A stretch of DNA of 64,000 bases, taken from positions 3,626,001-3,690,000 of the forward strand of contig CM072906.1 in the NCBI GenBank assembly GCA_037013685.1. Reading direction: 5' to 3'. Each line of letters begins with the position of its first letter. Within the stretch, counting starts at the first letter, position 1. The notes beneath the pieces are model-generated. The model was not told the DNA's origin and searched no databases. It was given only the letters and a program-made list of their open reading frames with translations. The stretch is from Acridotheres tristis. Its lineage: Eukaryota > Chordata > Aves > Passeriformes > Sturnidae. Below are positions 37,701 through 50,100 of the stretch, piece by piece. Position numbers and translations under genes: made by a program.

Positions 37701-40700
37701 TAAACCCAAGGTGTTCTTAGAAGAGACCAACCCAGACAGGATCTCCAAATGGGAGGCCAAGCTCTGCCACCTGCACCTTCAGCCATGGCACAGCAAGACC
37801 CTGGGGTGCAGTGAAATCCCTTTCCAGAGCAGAGCACAGGGCTGCTGGTTTGGGAAGGAGAGAAAAAGTTACACGAAACATCTTTGGCAATTAAAATTCT
37901 GCTGACAGCAATGTCACAGCACATCACCAGTGGAAGAAGTGAATCCTCTGGAGAAGTGGTTACACAACCTGGTATTGTGACTTAGACATGTCCTGCCCAC
38001 TGGACATCTTTACAGGCATTTGGCAGAACCTAGAAATAATCACAATTCCAAAGACAATCTTTATGCAAAGCAGAGCTCTAAAACTTGTTTGAAAAATATC
38101 TACACAAACAGCTTTGGGAATGAGGGAAGGAGAGGAAAAGATCAGAAGGATTGCCTGAATGGACTTACAAAATCCCACCTTTTGGAGCTGTTTCAAAGTG
38201 CCTCTTACTCATTATTTTGATTGGAAGGAGCAAAGAACAAATATTAAGGATAGGAGGAGAATATACAAACAATTACAGATAATATATATTTTGACAACTT
38301 GTTTGATTATCATTCAGTTGCTGCAAGGGACAGATTTGCAGGAATGCTGCAAAACAAACAATCTCAATAGCCAGCAGCTTCCAGCAGCAGCTCTTTCCAG
38401 TGTAGACAGAGCAGCTGATTTAATACATTTATTTAAAGCCCTCTGTTTTACTGTTACTTGTACTTAATTGGAACCATAGAAAACAACTGGTATTTCAGTT
38501 GAGGCCTGAAAACCTGAATTCCTTCACTGGCCATGTGCCAGGACTGTGACTTTCCCTGAGGCAGGTTGTTGGGGGCATGAAAAGACTGCAATACTGAAAT
38601 AGCTACAGTGCAGCACAGCCCCCTCCAGCACTAAGAGAACTCCTCCATGCAGAATTTGGTGACACCCACTACAAAGCAAAACCAAGATATGCAGAAAAGG
38701 TTAAAAAATTCTGCTCCTCAAACAAATCCTAGTGAGGAAGTTCCATCTTTAAGAGACAGGGCCAAGCAGCTGATGGAAACAGCTTCCCTGCCATGGAGGC
38801 AGAGGCTCCCTGGGCTGTTCCACACAGGAGCACAGGCACAGCTCAGAATATCCAGCTGTTAGTCCTGCAAAATGCAGGGAAAAGAAACCAAACCCAAAAA
38901 GAGACATCCTTTGCCAATGAATTGCAATGAAAAGAGAGGCATTTGAAAAGATGGGATGACTAGTCAGTGTGATCCTGCTCATTTCTAGGCACTGCCTTTC
39001 AAAGAGGAGATTGGAGTAGGAGTAGGAAGGAGTTTGCCGTGGACTGCTTGTACCATTTCCAGAACAGCATTTGGCATCTCTTGCTCATATGTCAGATACG
39101 TGCCTGCACAGTGTGCCAGATGCAGCTTCTGGTGAATTTTTTAAGCGGAATTTAATGCTGACATAACAAAAGTGATAAATTGCTCAACTGTTTGCAGGGC
39201 AAATCCTGAATGTACCAATAGAGAAGCACATGGAGCTGCTGAAATCCTGCCATGGCTGAAGCACTAAGGACTTTGCAAGCTGATGCATTCATATCCAATA
39301 GCAAAAATCCCTTCCTGGATATGGGCTCTCTGGGACCACAGGAGTTTCCAAAAGGTCAGTGGTATAATAGCCATGGCTAGCTTTATAACCAGAAAAACTG
39401 CTTAATCTTTCAGAATACAAACTTCTATTTTAAAGACAATTATTAAATTCTTACTGAGTATCACAACGTTTCTCTATTATTTCTCACAATGGTCATGTTT
39501 CACTACCTAGGTTTAAGTCAGGTTTCAGAACAAATTTTTTAAACATCAGGTAGACAGAGAGAAGGACAAAAACCTGCAGTAGCTGAATTATGCTATTTAC
39601 AATGACATTAGACATTCACAGTCATTACAGGAATATTGTGCTTTATGATCCTTATGATTTACAGGGACAATCATACAAGATTCACAACACTTTACAATTC
39701 ACTTGCCAAATCATCCTCAGGCTTTGGCTTTAAGGTGCTACTGGGAACTAAGCCAGGACAAACAATGGAAGTTGGCCACACTGGTCATGGCCTGTTTGGT
39801 ACCTGGCATGATATTGTGACAACAGATACCACATCCCAACTCCCCTTCACTTTGGAGATAAGAGTTCAAATGGACAGTTATATTTAAGTGGTTTTACAGG
39901 TACTTCTGCTTGCTCACAAGAGGAGATTCTTACCCAAGGCATGAGGATACAGTGAAGAGCCTCAAAATATTAGTAACAGGCACACCATTAAGATGTTACA
40001 TAAAAAATTATCACAACCCTCCAGTCTTGAATCTGACATGACTTTGATAGTTTTTACTTCTCTTAGTCATTTTAGACAACTTGAAACACTCTTTTTACTA
40101 TCTGCATTTTCCAAATTCTACAGGCAAATCTCATCCTGCTGAGAAATAATAGGCCTCCCTAATCTCCAGGAGATGTGCCTCCAAAGCTCCTGCCTTGCTG
40201 AGGTCAGCAGTCATGCTGGTGACAGCTCTGTAATGAAACACCCTCTGGAGCTCCCCAGCCCCACACGGGACAGAGGGAGTTGCCATATGCCAATGCATGA
40301 GCAATTTTTGACTCGCAGTCTAAAGCATCCAAAAGAGTCAGTATGCAGGATTCTCTGCCATATGGAGGAATTGTGATTTGGCCTTTTCCCCAGCTGTATC
40401 TCATTAAGCAAAAAGGAAAGGAAAAATGGAGGACGTTCTTTTCTTCTGTGCAAATCTTGCCCCAGAGTTCATCTTCCTGTGAGGGAAGTTCATTGCTGGC
40501 ACCTGGAAAACCAAGTCAGAGCAGAAGGAGGCTGTAAGAATCCAGGTCCTTGAGGACAGGGCTCTGTCCAATAACAAAGTTTTTTCCTAAGTCTTTTATA
40601 CTTTGAACATGATTTCTTTCAGGGAAGAGAGAGAAGGGCTACAGAGAGATAGGACTGGTTCTATCAGGGCTGGGAAAGATCAGAGTAGAAAAAGAACCTC

Positions 40701-40913
40701 ATGTTGCATGAAGTCTGCAGGGCTGCATTACAGTAAAGGATGTTATTTCCATGCACTGCAGCATTTTGCAGTAACAGCTATTTTGCTGTGAGCTCTGTGG
40801 TCTGTTTTGCTCAATGTAGAAGGTTTGATTCATCTGACACTTTGCTGGGCTTTTGCCTTTATCTTTTTTATAGAGACTGATGTGGCATTACCATAAGGCA
40901 GACATTAACATGG
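34761..40913. other. SPNS3 downstream flank, no supported gene
   Basis: No SPNS2 exon (expected next in the same orientation in human) and no other exon was recognised. The right end may include a longer SPNS3 3' UTR if the signal at 40914 is not used. Open frames are short and unrelated to known families. Confidence 0.5.
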
Positions 40914-40919
40914 TTTAAT
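40914..40919 (-). promoter_or_regulatory. possible polyadenylation signal (ATTAAA) for SPNS3
   Basis: On the minus strand ATTAAA occurs about 73 bases after the SPNS3 stop codon, the first AATAAA-class hexamer downstream. It would make a very short 3' UTR; a longer UTR using a more distal signal is equally possible. Poly(A) reads would decide. Confidence 0.3.
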
Positions 40920-40991
40920 GTTACAGAGATAATAACTGTGTCCAAACAGGTCACCACAGCTGGATTTAAAAGTTATAAACACACAGACACC

Positions 40992-41159
40992 TCAGAGCCT
41001 CTGCGCTTCTTCCCGATCCTCCTCGATGTAGAAAGATGTCAGGAGGAAAAAGCCTCCTCCAAGGACCCCAACAAAAGCACAGATGACAAAGCTGTACTGC
41101 ATGCTCCAGAAACTCCACTGCAGTGATGGGATGTTCCTGGCCTGGACAGCGTTGGAGAT
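40992..41159 (-). CDS. SPNS3: SPNS3 terminal coding exon 11 (TM12, stop)
   Basis: 168 bp including TGA at 40992-40994, residues 377-431. Acceptor CTCCCCAG|ATCTCC. Encodes [17 protein letters not shown]12 ([16 protein letters not shown]) and a short acidic tail [14 protein letters not shown]. The stop is clean and not caused by an obvious frameshift. Human SPNS3 continues about 35 residues further by recollection, so this tail is short or the human one is extended. Confidence 0.95.
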   Translation of the reverse strand: MSNAVQARNIPSLQWSFWSMQYSFVICAFVGVLGGGFFLLTSFYIEEDREEAQRL

Positions 41160-44100
41160 CTGGGGAGGGAACAAGGCTGCCATTAATGTGGAGTGACAGC
41201 TCCATCCTCTCCTGCTTCAAGCAGACTGTTCACAGTGTGGGCCTTGGGAAGAGGGAAAGAGGCAGCAGTGATGAGATTCTGCTCCCAAAGTTTGTCAAAC
41301 CCAGTACCCAGCACTCCTGTACTCCACTGCTCTCCAGCTTCCAAATGGTTAAGAAATCCCATGTTGTTTTACACCTTCAGTGCCTCCAGTCACAAGGGCA
41401 GGAAACATATTTTACCATTTCCTAGCCCATCTCCACATTGCCAGCACAGGATGGGCATTTGGCAGTGACCTTTAGCATTTCTTGGTCCTATTCAGTAGCT
41501 TTCTGCCTCCCTTATTACCCAGTGGATAGAAACAGGGGGTCCAGCAGCAATACAGGCACAAGCAACAACACTCATAGGACAGGGAAAAGAGGGAAATTAA
41601 ACTAAGACAAGAGTGGGATCTGCTTTTGAGCCAAAAGGCATTTGAGGAGCTGTCGAGTTGGGAGTAAATGGGAGGAAGAAAATACCAGGCAGCTGCTTTT
41701 TGCAGCTTATAAAGGCTATAAATAATACATATGAATTTTATTTCTGTAGACAGAAGGAAAATCTGATTTCCAGAAATTCAGGAAGATTCAACACTTAACC
41801 CAGGAACTTGAAATCTCTTCTTAGCATAAACAAAAAGATAAATGGTGAAAGCAGTCATTTTTATTCCCACATTTGTTCTTGATGGTTAGAACACACTGTG
41901 TGACTTGAAATGCATAAATACGAGACTCTTCAACCTTTGCTGGGTTTCTATGATTATTTATGACAGTTTAGGAAGATAAGAGGAAGATCAACTCTAAATG
42001 GGTACCTAGGGACTACAGCAAGCATAATGGCCATGATACAAACCTAATGCATTTAATTTTAAAATGCTTAGTGAAAAAATCTCTGGAGTGCAGAGGGAAG
42101 AAAAAGAGGTTCTGAAAAAGAAAATTCCCTGATTCTTCAGCCAGATTTTCAGCTAAAAGTTTGTCTGAAGCAGGTTAGAAAATACTATCAGGACATGAAA
42201 GCAGAAGATTTGGTATTTAACCAACAGTCATGAGAAGTGTTGATGTATGGGTTCACAGAACATTCCAGGGGACAATGTGGGTGCTCAATACACAGGAGCC
42301 CACCTGGACACACAGCAGTTTTACTCCTGCATTTATTGCCTCTCTTCTGTGTGAAGTTACAAGGTTATCTGAGATTAATCTCATCTGGATGGGCTTTTTT
42401 TGGTCTCCACTCTTTGACGAGCTGCTCTTTAAGGTGACTTCTGCAGATCCCCCACCCAGTGAGAGGCAGGATCAGCACAAAGCCTCAGTTCTGCCCCAAA
42501 GAGGGCAAAGGGCAGCAGGCCCAAAAAGAGGCACAATCAGTTTAATCTTTCAGGCAGAAAGCTTAAAGCAATAGATTGGTCAAAGGGAGAATGAACAAAA
42601 CATATTTCAGCTTTTGGAGCACCTCCCATTTTTGCATCCCATTTCAGCCATTTTCCACAGGGATGTTGGTTGCTGTGTTCCCACACACACAGTCAGGTAA
42701 GTGTGAGAGCAGGAGTTTCCTAACACCAATGAATGAAGTGGTTTCTTCATTTGCCAAAAAAAGGAAGTCAGCAGGGGTAATCCCTCAGGGAGAGAGGCTC
42801 TCTTCTCTGCCAGACAGATTATACAGGTGACACTCTGGGTTTCACCAATTTGAGGACAAGGAGAGCCTCCCATGTGGCTGGGCCAGCAGCAGCTGTGCAG
42901 GTGTAGCTCACACAGGCATTGCTGACCCTGTCTAACCCTGACACTGTTAACATGGAGCTAACTTCTTTAAATAAACTTCCATACAAATATAAACTTTAAA
43001 TCAACAACAAAGACTCAATCTCCCATGTCAAGTAAAGCAGAAAAGTCGAAATGGGTGCTTTGTTAGCTACTGTGTCTTAAAATGAATGAAGGAAGGAAAT
43101 GAGACTGACAGATATAGTCCACTGGAACTAAAATGAATGAACTGCACAGACAAAGCAGTATGAGGCTGATTTGAGGCAGAAGCATCTAAGATCAAGTAAA
43201 TGTAAGAAGGGCAGAGAAATCAGGTCTCAAGGAATGTGGGAATTCAGGGTTAAGGTGATTTGAGACCAGAGCTTTAAAGGTCAAGTAGTATCTAAAGACA
43301 GCATTGCACCACTTCTGTTCTGATTTTCAAGAGACCATTGACTAATTGCAAGATTTCAAACTTCAAGATTTGAACTAAGTCTTGGGTTTTAATACATTGA
43401 ATTAATTTCCATGAAACTCCTCACAAACTTAGCAGAAAGTGCTTAAATCCCATGACACTGTCTTTGCAAAAATGTATGCCTCTAAAAATATATGAGTCTA
43501 CAAATTTAAAGTAAATTTCTACACAGTGCATAGAACTACTCACACCTACAAGCAGTGTCACAGGACTAAGTGTTTCGTGCAAGTAAAAAGATTTAGAAAA
43601 ATGTCTCTGTGACCTAGACTCAGGGCCAGCAATTTGAGTAATTTCTGGTTTTGGACCAGGTAGTGCCTGTGAGTGTCTGTATTTCAGTTTCTAGATGTTT
43701 TACCCTAAGGAAAGCTCAAAAAGGAGAGAATTCACTTACAATCCCAATGAGGTATGGGCTGCCTGCATCTCCCAGCAAATGGCTCACCAAAATCTGCAGG
43801 GCAATGGCTGTGGACTGTCGCCTCGGTGTCACCACGTACTGAAACAAAGCACAGCCCACAGGAGAGGCAACATTAACACTGAGAACTTCAGCAGTGTCCA
43901 GCTGCTTCTGCAATATCCCAGAGACATCCACAGAGCAACTTTTATGTATTTCATATCTAGAAAAGTTAGAGATACAGAAACGTTATTCTGAGCAAAAGGG
44001 TACACTGCATGTTTTGCCTAGGAAAAAAAACATTCAAGAAAGGAAGACACAGGAGAAAATAACAATAAAGTAGCTAAACCATGAGTCCCATGCTTCCATA

Positions 44101-47100
44101 CACAGCTCAGAGCAGCTTGTACAGATTCATTTGGTCATGCAACCAATAGAAGCCTCCAGCCAGTATCCCCTGCAGTCACAATGATTTGCTAATCAGGATT
44201 CAGCACTGAGAGTGTCTCAGGAAAATATCTTATGTGTCAGCAGGCCTGCTCTAGGCTGCTGGGGGAAAGTGGGGTACCTGGAGGAGCCCTAGAGCATGAG
44301 GCCTTGCAGACCCAACCTGCCAGACCAGAAAGTGGCTGGTGATGTTTGCATGGTACTGCCTGTGACTGAGACACAGGATACTGTAGTAACAACTCCTCAC
44401 ACCGATTTTGATTTTCAGCACACACAGTTTAAATAACAAGTTGGAGAAGAAGATGGGGTGCACATCCAGAACATGGCAAAGCATCATGTAGATTATAACT
44501 ATTTTGTCAAATGAAATACAGTAGTAATTTGGGGGTAATAAGAGCTTTATGCCTATGCCACTGAAGATCAACTGTGCCTGAAGAAGCCTTTCAATAATAC
44601 ATTTATGCAAAAAGCATTCACAGTCAGAATGCTTCAGAAGCAATTTCAAACCTTCATACCTTTGTTTTCCAAACACTTGCTCGTATCAGAAACAAAATGC
44701 TTCATATTTTCTCAGTCTCCTCTATTCCACAGTTTGGGAGGTTTTCTTGAAACTCACCTAAATGTCACTAAGTATATCTCACACACTAATTAATAGAGTG
44801 ATTGGTGTTTTGCCAAGGGACAGACTCAAGGTGTGTGATCTATACTGTGGCTCTATCACTGCCTTCAAGGAAACATTAACATGCATTATAAGTTGGGTTT
44901 AAAACTCAAAAAGACCCTGCTCTCATATTTAATTTAGAGTTTTGGTCCTGCTTACCACATACTGCAACCAATTTCAGTGAAGAAGCAGAGGACACTGGCA
45001 GTGTTCTAAACCAGCATTTCTGCACCCAGTAAGAGAGTTCTGAGCAGCTGGATTAGAACAGACAACCTCCTTCCTTCCTTTGCACATGTGCAGCTAATGT
45101 GTAACCCACTCCATTCCTAGTCCCTCCCAAGTAGATATTTCTAAGCATGGATAGAATATTTCTTTTTCATTAGGAATATTTAGGTAGAGTGTTTCAACAA
45201 TAGTACCTATTAAACCAGGGAGGTTTTGGAGATCTCTCCAGAGTTACAGAAAACCACTGTGATGTCAGATTGCCACGACACTGCATCCAGTCCCCAGACC
45301 ATGTAAGAGCAGAGTGATGTGAAATTGGCTGTTCTGAAATCCTTGTCACCCGTGGGATGAAGGAACAATGCAACAGCTCCTTCTCACTGAGGCCAAAGCA
45401 CACTATGGCCTAGACTGAGGGTGTGAAGTCCACCCACATTTTTTTCTCTCAGAACCTGCCTGGATGATGAGCATGCACACTTTGTGAACAGGCTCTCTTG
45501 TACAGAGACAAAAAAACTACAATAGAAAACTCCAAGCTTGGGAAGCAGACCTGGCTATGACAGACTGTTCTAGACTGGAGACTGTCAGCTCTTGGCTCTC
45601 TGAGGTTTCATGTCATCTGTCCTAGACCCAAATTTCTTTTATGGATAATGACAGGCTGGGTTTGAGAACTGCAAATCAAATATTGTTACACACTTAATAT
45701 ATCATTGGTATTGCAAGCATGAGAAAAGCTAAATGTACTTTGGCTCTCCTGGTGCCTTGCACCACTTCCTTACTGCCTTTATTTAATATCCCATATCTGC
45801 AACTGCAAGAGACAGAAAAAAACCGTAACAAGAAAAGTACAAGAGAAGGATGGGATGTTTCCTATAGTTCAGGGCTCATACAAAGTCTGCCTGTGCTATT
45901 ACTCAGGTTCTTCTGCACAACAGAAACTACAAGGCCCTGTGGGATTCACTAGGAAAAGAAGAAACAGAAGACACCCTCCCACAGGGACTCTGAAGCAGCC
46001 ATGGGGTCCTGCCTGGCCACAGTGACTTCCCAGGACCCCACAATGGTGCAGGAGTGGAGGTGACATCCTGCACACTGCTCCTCTGAGGAGATCCAGCCCA
46101 GATGCCTGGACAGAGAAGCAGGTGCCCTCACAGGTACAGTTTGCAGATGCCTCCTGCTGCCTCTGGAGGTTTCAGAGATCCCCCTGCAGACTCTGCCTCG
46201 GAGCTGTAGCTAAAATAGCAGACGGAGCACACAGGCTGGTGAACACTGCTGTACCTCCCACGGCAATTCCAAAGACAGGGACACATTGGTAGCCTTCCCA
46301 AACCCCTCCACTTCCAGCATCTCCTACACCATTAGCTGCCAAAAACCTAAAATACAGAGTTCCAGAACCTCACAGGTGGCAAACGTGTTTGCTAAGGAAT
46401 ACTCCAAGTACAGCCTCCCAGTAAACCAGCAAGGCAGCCACGGCACTTCTCCACTTGCACATTAGAGCTGCAGTTGTACAGCAGGTACCTTTGTGTTTAC
46501 ACTGAACAGGAGGCACAAAGGAGGCTACATGCAATGCCTCTTGATGCAGCAGCCACAAAGGGAGGAAGTCCTTATCATTCAGTCAGCATCTTCCTTTGTC
46601 TTCAGCTCCACAGGTCGCAGGAGAAATTAATTCCTAGCTACATTGTCTGGCTAGTAGTGCCACGTGGGAAGAAAGAAAAGTCATTTTCATGGTAAAATAA
46701 GAACATGCATTAGCAAATCCAGCTACATTATCAGAAATTCTATCAGTTCACACAGGAAACAAGGCTGAAAGAGAAATTACTGCTGTTATCTACGGCACCC
46801 TTCAGTCAATATAACAGCAGTAATACACTGAACTCATGGGGTTTCAACAGGAAGAAGCACAACTCCCAAGATTGCCACTGAATGTGCAGACATCTACAAA
46901 TTCAGCTCAATTCCTGCATTTTTCTGATAAAACAATTAGTAGCATTTAGAATTCAAGAGATCCAACCCAAAGAACATTTGTGGTAATAAACTGGAAGTGT
47001 GTTCCCAGGGGAACACAGCACCACAGAGCTCTGCTACGCCAAACTTTTCACCGCCCCACTTGTTGCCAATTGATACAATATTGCTGGCAACTCATCTCAC

Positions 47101-50100
47101 AATATTCTAAAAAAAATGGAAGTTAGGGATGTTGGTCACCTGGGAGACAAGAACCTCCTTCTCTTCTAGATTTACATGGATCCAGGATATGGCAATGATG
47201 CTCCCCACAGATTTCCTGCAGGCTGCAGTGTGATGCAGCATTCCCTAAGAAAGCTGAGACTGGAGTGATGGAACTGAACAAAAACCCTTCACAGGCTTTG
47301 CAGTTTGGATTCAGGAAGGAGTTGCAAGAAAGAGCTGATAGTTACCATCTGCCCCACTCTCCTGACCAGGTATCACCATTACCTAATTCAGTGATGTCAC
47401 CTTCCTCTTGAACAGTGACAGAGGACAGAATTAAAATGCAGATGTAAGAATTCAAAGAAAACTAAATTGGGAAACTTTAAAAAGTTGGTACCTCAACTCA
47501 TGTAAAAAGAATGGCAATGGTATTTATACTTGCTTCTGGTGCAAAAAACCCCAATTACTTCAAAATAAACTGAAATAGAAGATAAGTAAAAATGTCAGTC
47601 TGGACCAGTGACAGTTTTTCTGCACCTGTTCACTGCTGCAAGCTTCAGCTCTTTTCTCATAGGATAATTGTTTCTGACCATTCTGTGAGAGTCAAAGAAG
47701 ACTCAAAACCCTCTTGGCTGCTGGCTGAAATTTTAAGCAAGCAGCCAATTGACTAATGCTGACTGCATTATTTACTATTTTATTAAAATTCCAGAGCGTA
47801 GAAAACTGACATGTAGAGAGCAGCACCGTGAAAGAGAACATAATGCACAGTCAGTGTCAGCAGGACTTTGCTGAAGACCCATGAAATGTAAGTAGTTCCA
47901 TTCTTTCACCTCAATCAGAATGTAAAGAATGTATTTCATAGTTGAAGAGCCTAAGACAAACTCATGTCAAGGCAAGATCAGGCAGGGGAAGGAGAGTCCT
48001 GTAGTGCTTCACAGCTGGTCCCTTTGGTGTCCAGTGAGTGCTCAGCATTTGGCAATATACTTTCTCATGCTTTTACACAGATACTGTAATAGGGATCCTT
48101 TTATCTCTGCTCAGCTTGTCCACTACTTGGGTTTAGTTGGCAGGTAGAGACACCAAGCACAGAGCCAGAGAGCTCAGGGGTGAACTTCCAGCTCCTGTGA
48201 TGGCAAGGAGCAGTGAGCTGTGTTCCACTGGACACACAGGCTGCAAGGTTTCTTCCTGTCCTCCTTGTGAGCTGCTGCTACTGTGCATCACTGCAAGTTG
48301 TGCCACACATGAATGCACTCACTGTGGTTCTTAAATTAAAGATTTTTTTACGACTGTGGAGCTTGCAGCAGCAATCTGCAAATAGATTTCAGCTCCCTTG
48401 GAATGAAACACTATTAAATAAAATGGGAAATGCTCACGTGACTCTTGCTTGGGAAGAAGCCACGACCTCTGTTCTGCTGTCCCTTAACTTCGTCCTGATG
48501 GCTTTACACAATTTCCTCACTTTCAGGGCCACCTGCAGCAGCATTGTGCCTGTACCACACTTGTCTGAGCAGTCCCTGTCTCACAGGCAGCTTCCTGCTT
48601 CAAATATTTAGGTTACCATCACATCCACAGTTTTTCAGCACAGGGATCCCAAAGCAGAGTTTGGGTCCCTTGGGTGATCTGGCACTCTACTCCTCACAGA
48701 AAAGGGTAGTGTCAATTTAAATATGTCTTATTTATATTTTTGTCTTATGCCTATGGGTAGCAACAAAAGAATTTTCAATCATATAAATAACTTTGGTATT
48801 TAAATCAGCTTTCTGCAGTCTGTCAGATATGAGCATTTCTTTTCTTATTGCATTGACAAACCATATTCAATTTATTCATATTACGGATTATTTAAAAAAA
48901 AAAAAGTCATATAAACTACTTGATAAGACTATAATAACCTGTCTAGTTCAACAATCATAGTATCTGCCCCAGGGTTTACACAGACATCTATTAGTGACTG
49001 TGGAGCTACAACCTAAATGAAAGGTTGCCAAATTTTTATTTAGAGTAAAAACTCAGGTAAAATTACTAACTCTAAAAACCTTTGAAATGATAAAAAGAAG
49101 CTGCTCATCACAGTCTAGACAAACTGTGCCACAAGATGTGTGCTTTTCACATCACTCCCTTCTAAAGAAATTACTGATGACAGAATCCAAACGAAATCAT
49201 GCACTGCTATTCCCTGGCTTGTGGTGTCAGCCCTGGAATTCCCAAGAGCCCCTTAAGCACCACTGCTGGCCTGATGCTCTGGCAGGGTGGCACCACTTAT
49301 GAATTGGACTTGCAAGAGCTGGAATTCATCTGCCCTGCATTCTGAACTAAGGGAACTTGCTAATAGCTCATGGACTATCAACTTTGCCTTGTTTGGATCA
49401 TCCTTTCAAACCTCTGGAAAACAAATAGAAACCCTGATTATAGACACAAAATGCCCTTGTTTCTGGTGCAGACCATTTTCTAGCAGATATCTGACAACAC
49501 AGAGCTGTACAGGAGCCCAAAATGCCATGGGTACAGGCAGCACTAGGGAGTACCATGTGCATGAGTTCCATCCAGATCAGGACATCTTCCTGGGATTGTA
49601 ATAACTTGGACCACTGCACCACCACCCCCTCATTGCCACGGGCATCCTTGCCCAGCCAGTACACTGTGGCAGTGGTTCCAAGCAGGATATCAATAAGGGG
49701 ATTCTCTGCAGGAGTTTGTTCATCTGTCCCCAGAAAGCCACCAAGGTGCAGGCTTAGGAACAATATCACATTGACAAAATACTTGAAACAAGGAAATAGT
49801 TTCATGAGCACTTACCAGCAGTATGTCTGTCACAACAGCCCAGTTTACAGACAAAAACAGTTCTCCACATGCAATAAAAATCTGCAAAACAGGAAAAAGC
49901 AGTGATTATACAATACTATATAATACATTGCATTGCCCTTCAATATTGTGAAGAGGAGGAGGCTCACTGACTGTGCTTATCTATGTAAGAGTTGTCCTAC
50001 ATACCCATTACTTCTAAATTAGACACCTCTGTCTCTGCTTACAAACACTAACATAATCTTAAAGGTGAGGAAAGGAACCAAAGAAGGTTTTTGAGTCACA

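Noticed and set aside
49522..49905. 127-codon + strand ORF antisense to SPNS3 exon 9
   Set aside because: Runs through a true exon on the other strand; no homology and no start context. Probably a shadow of the open minus-strand region.
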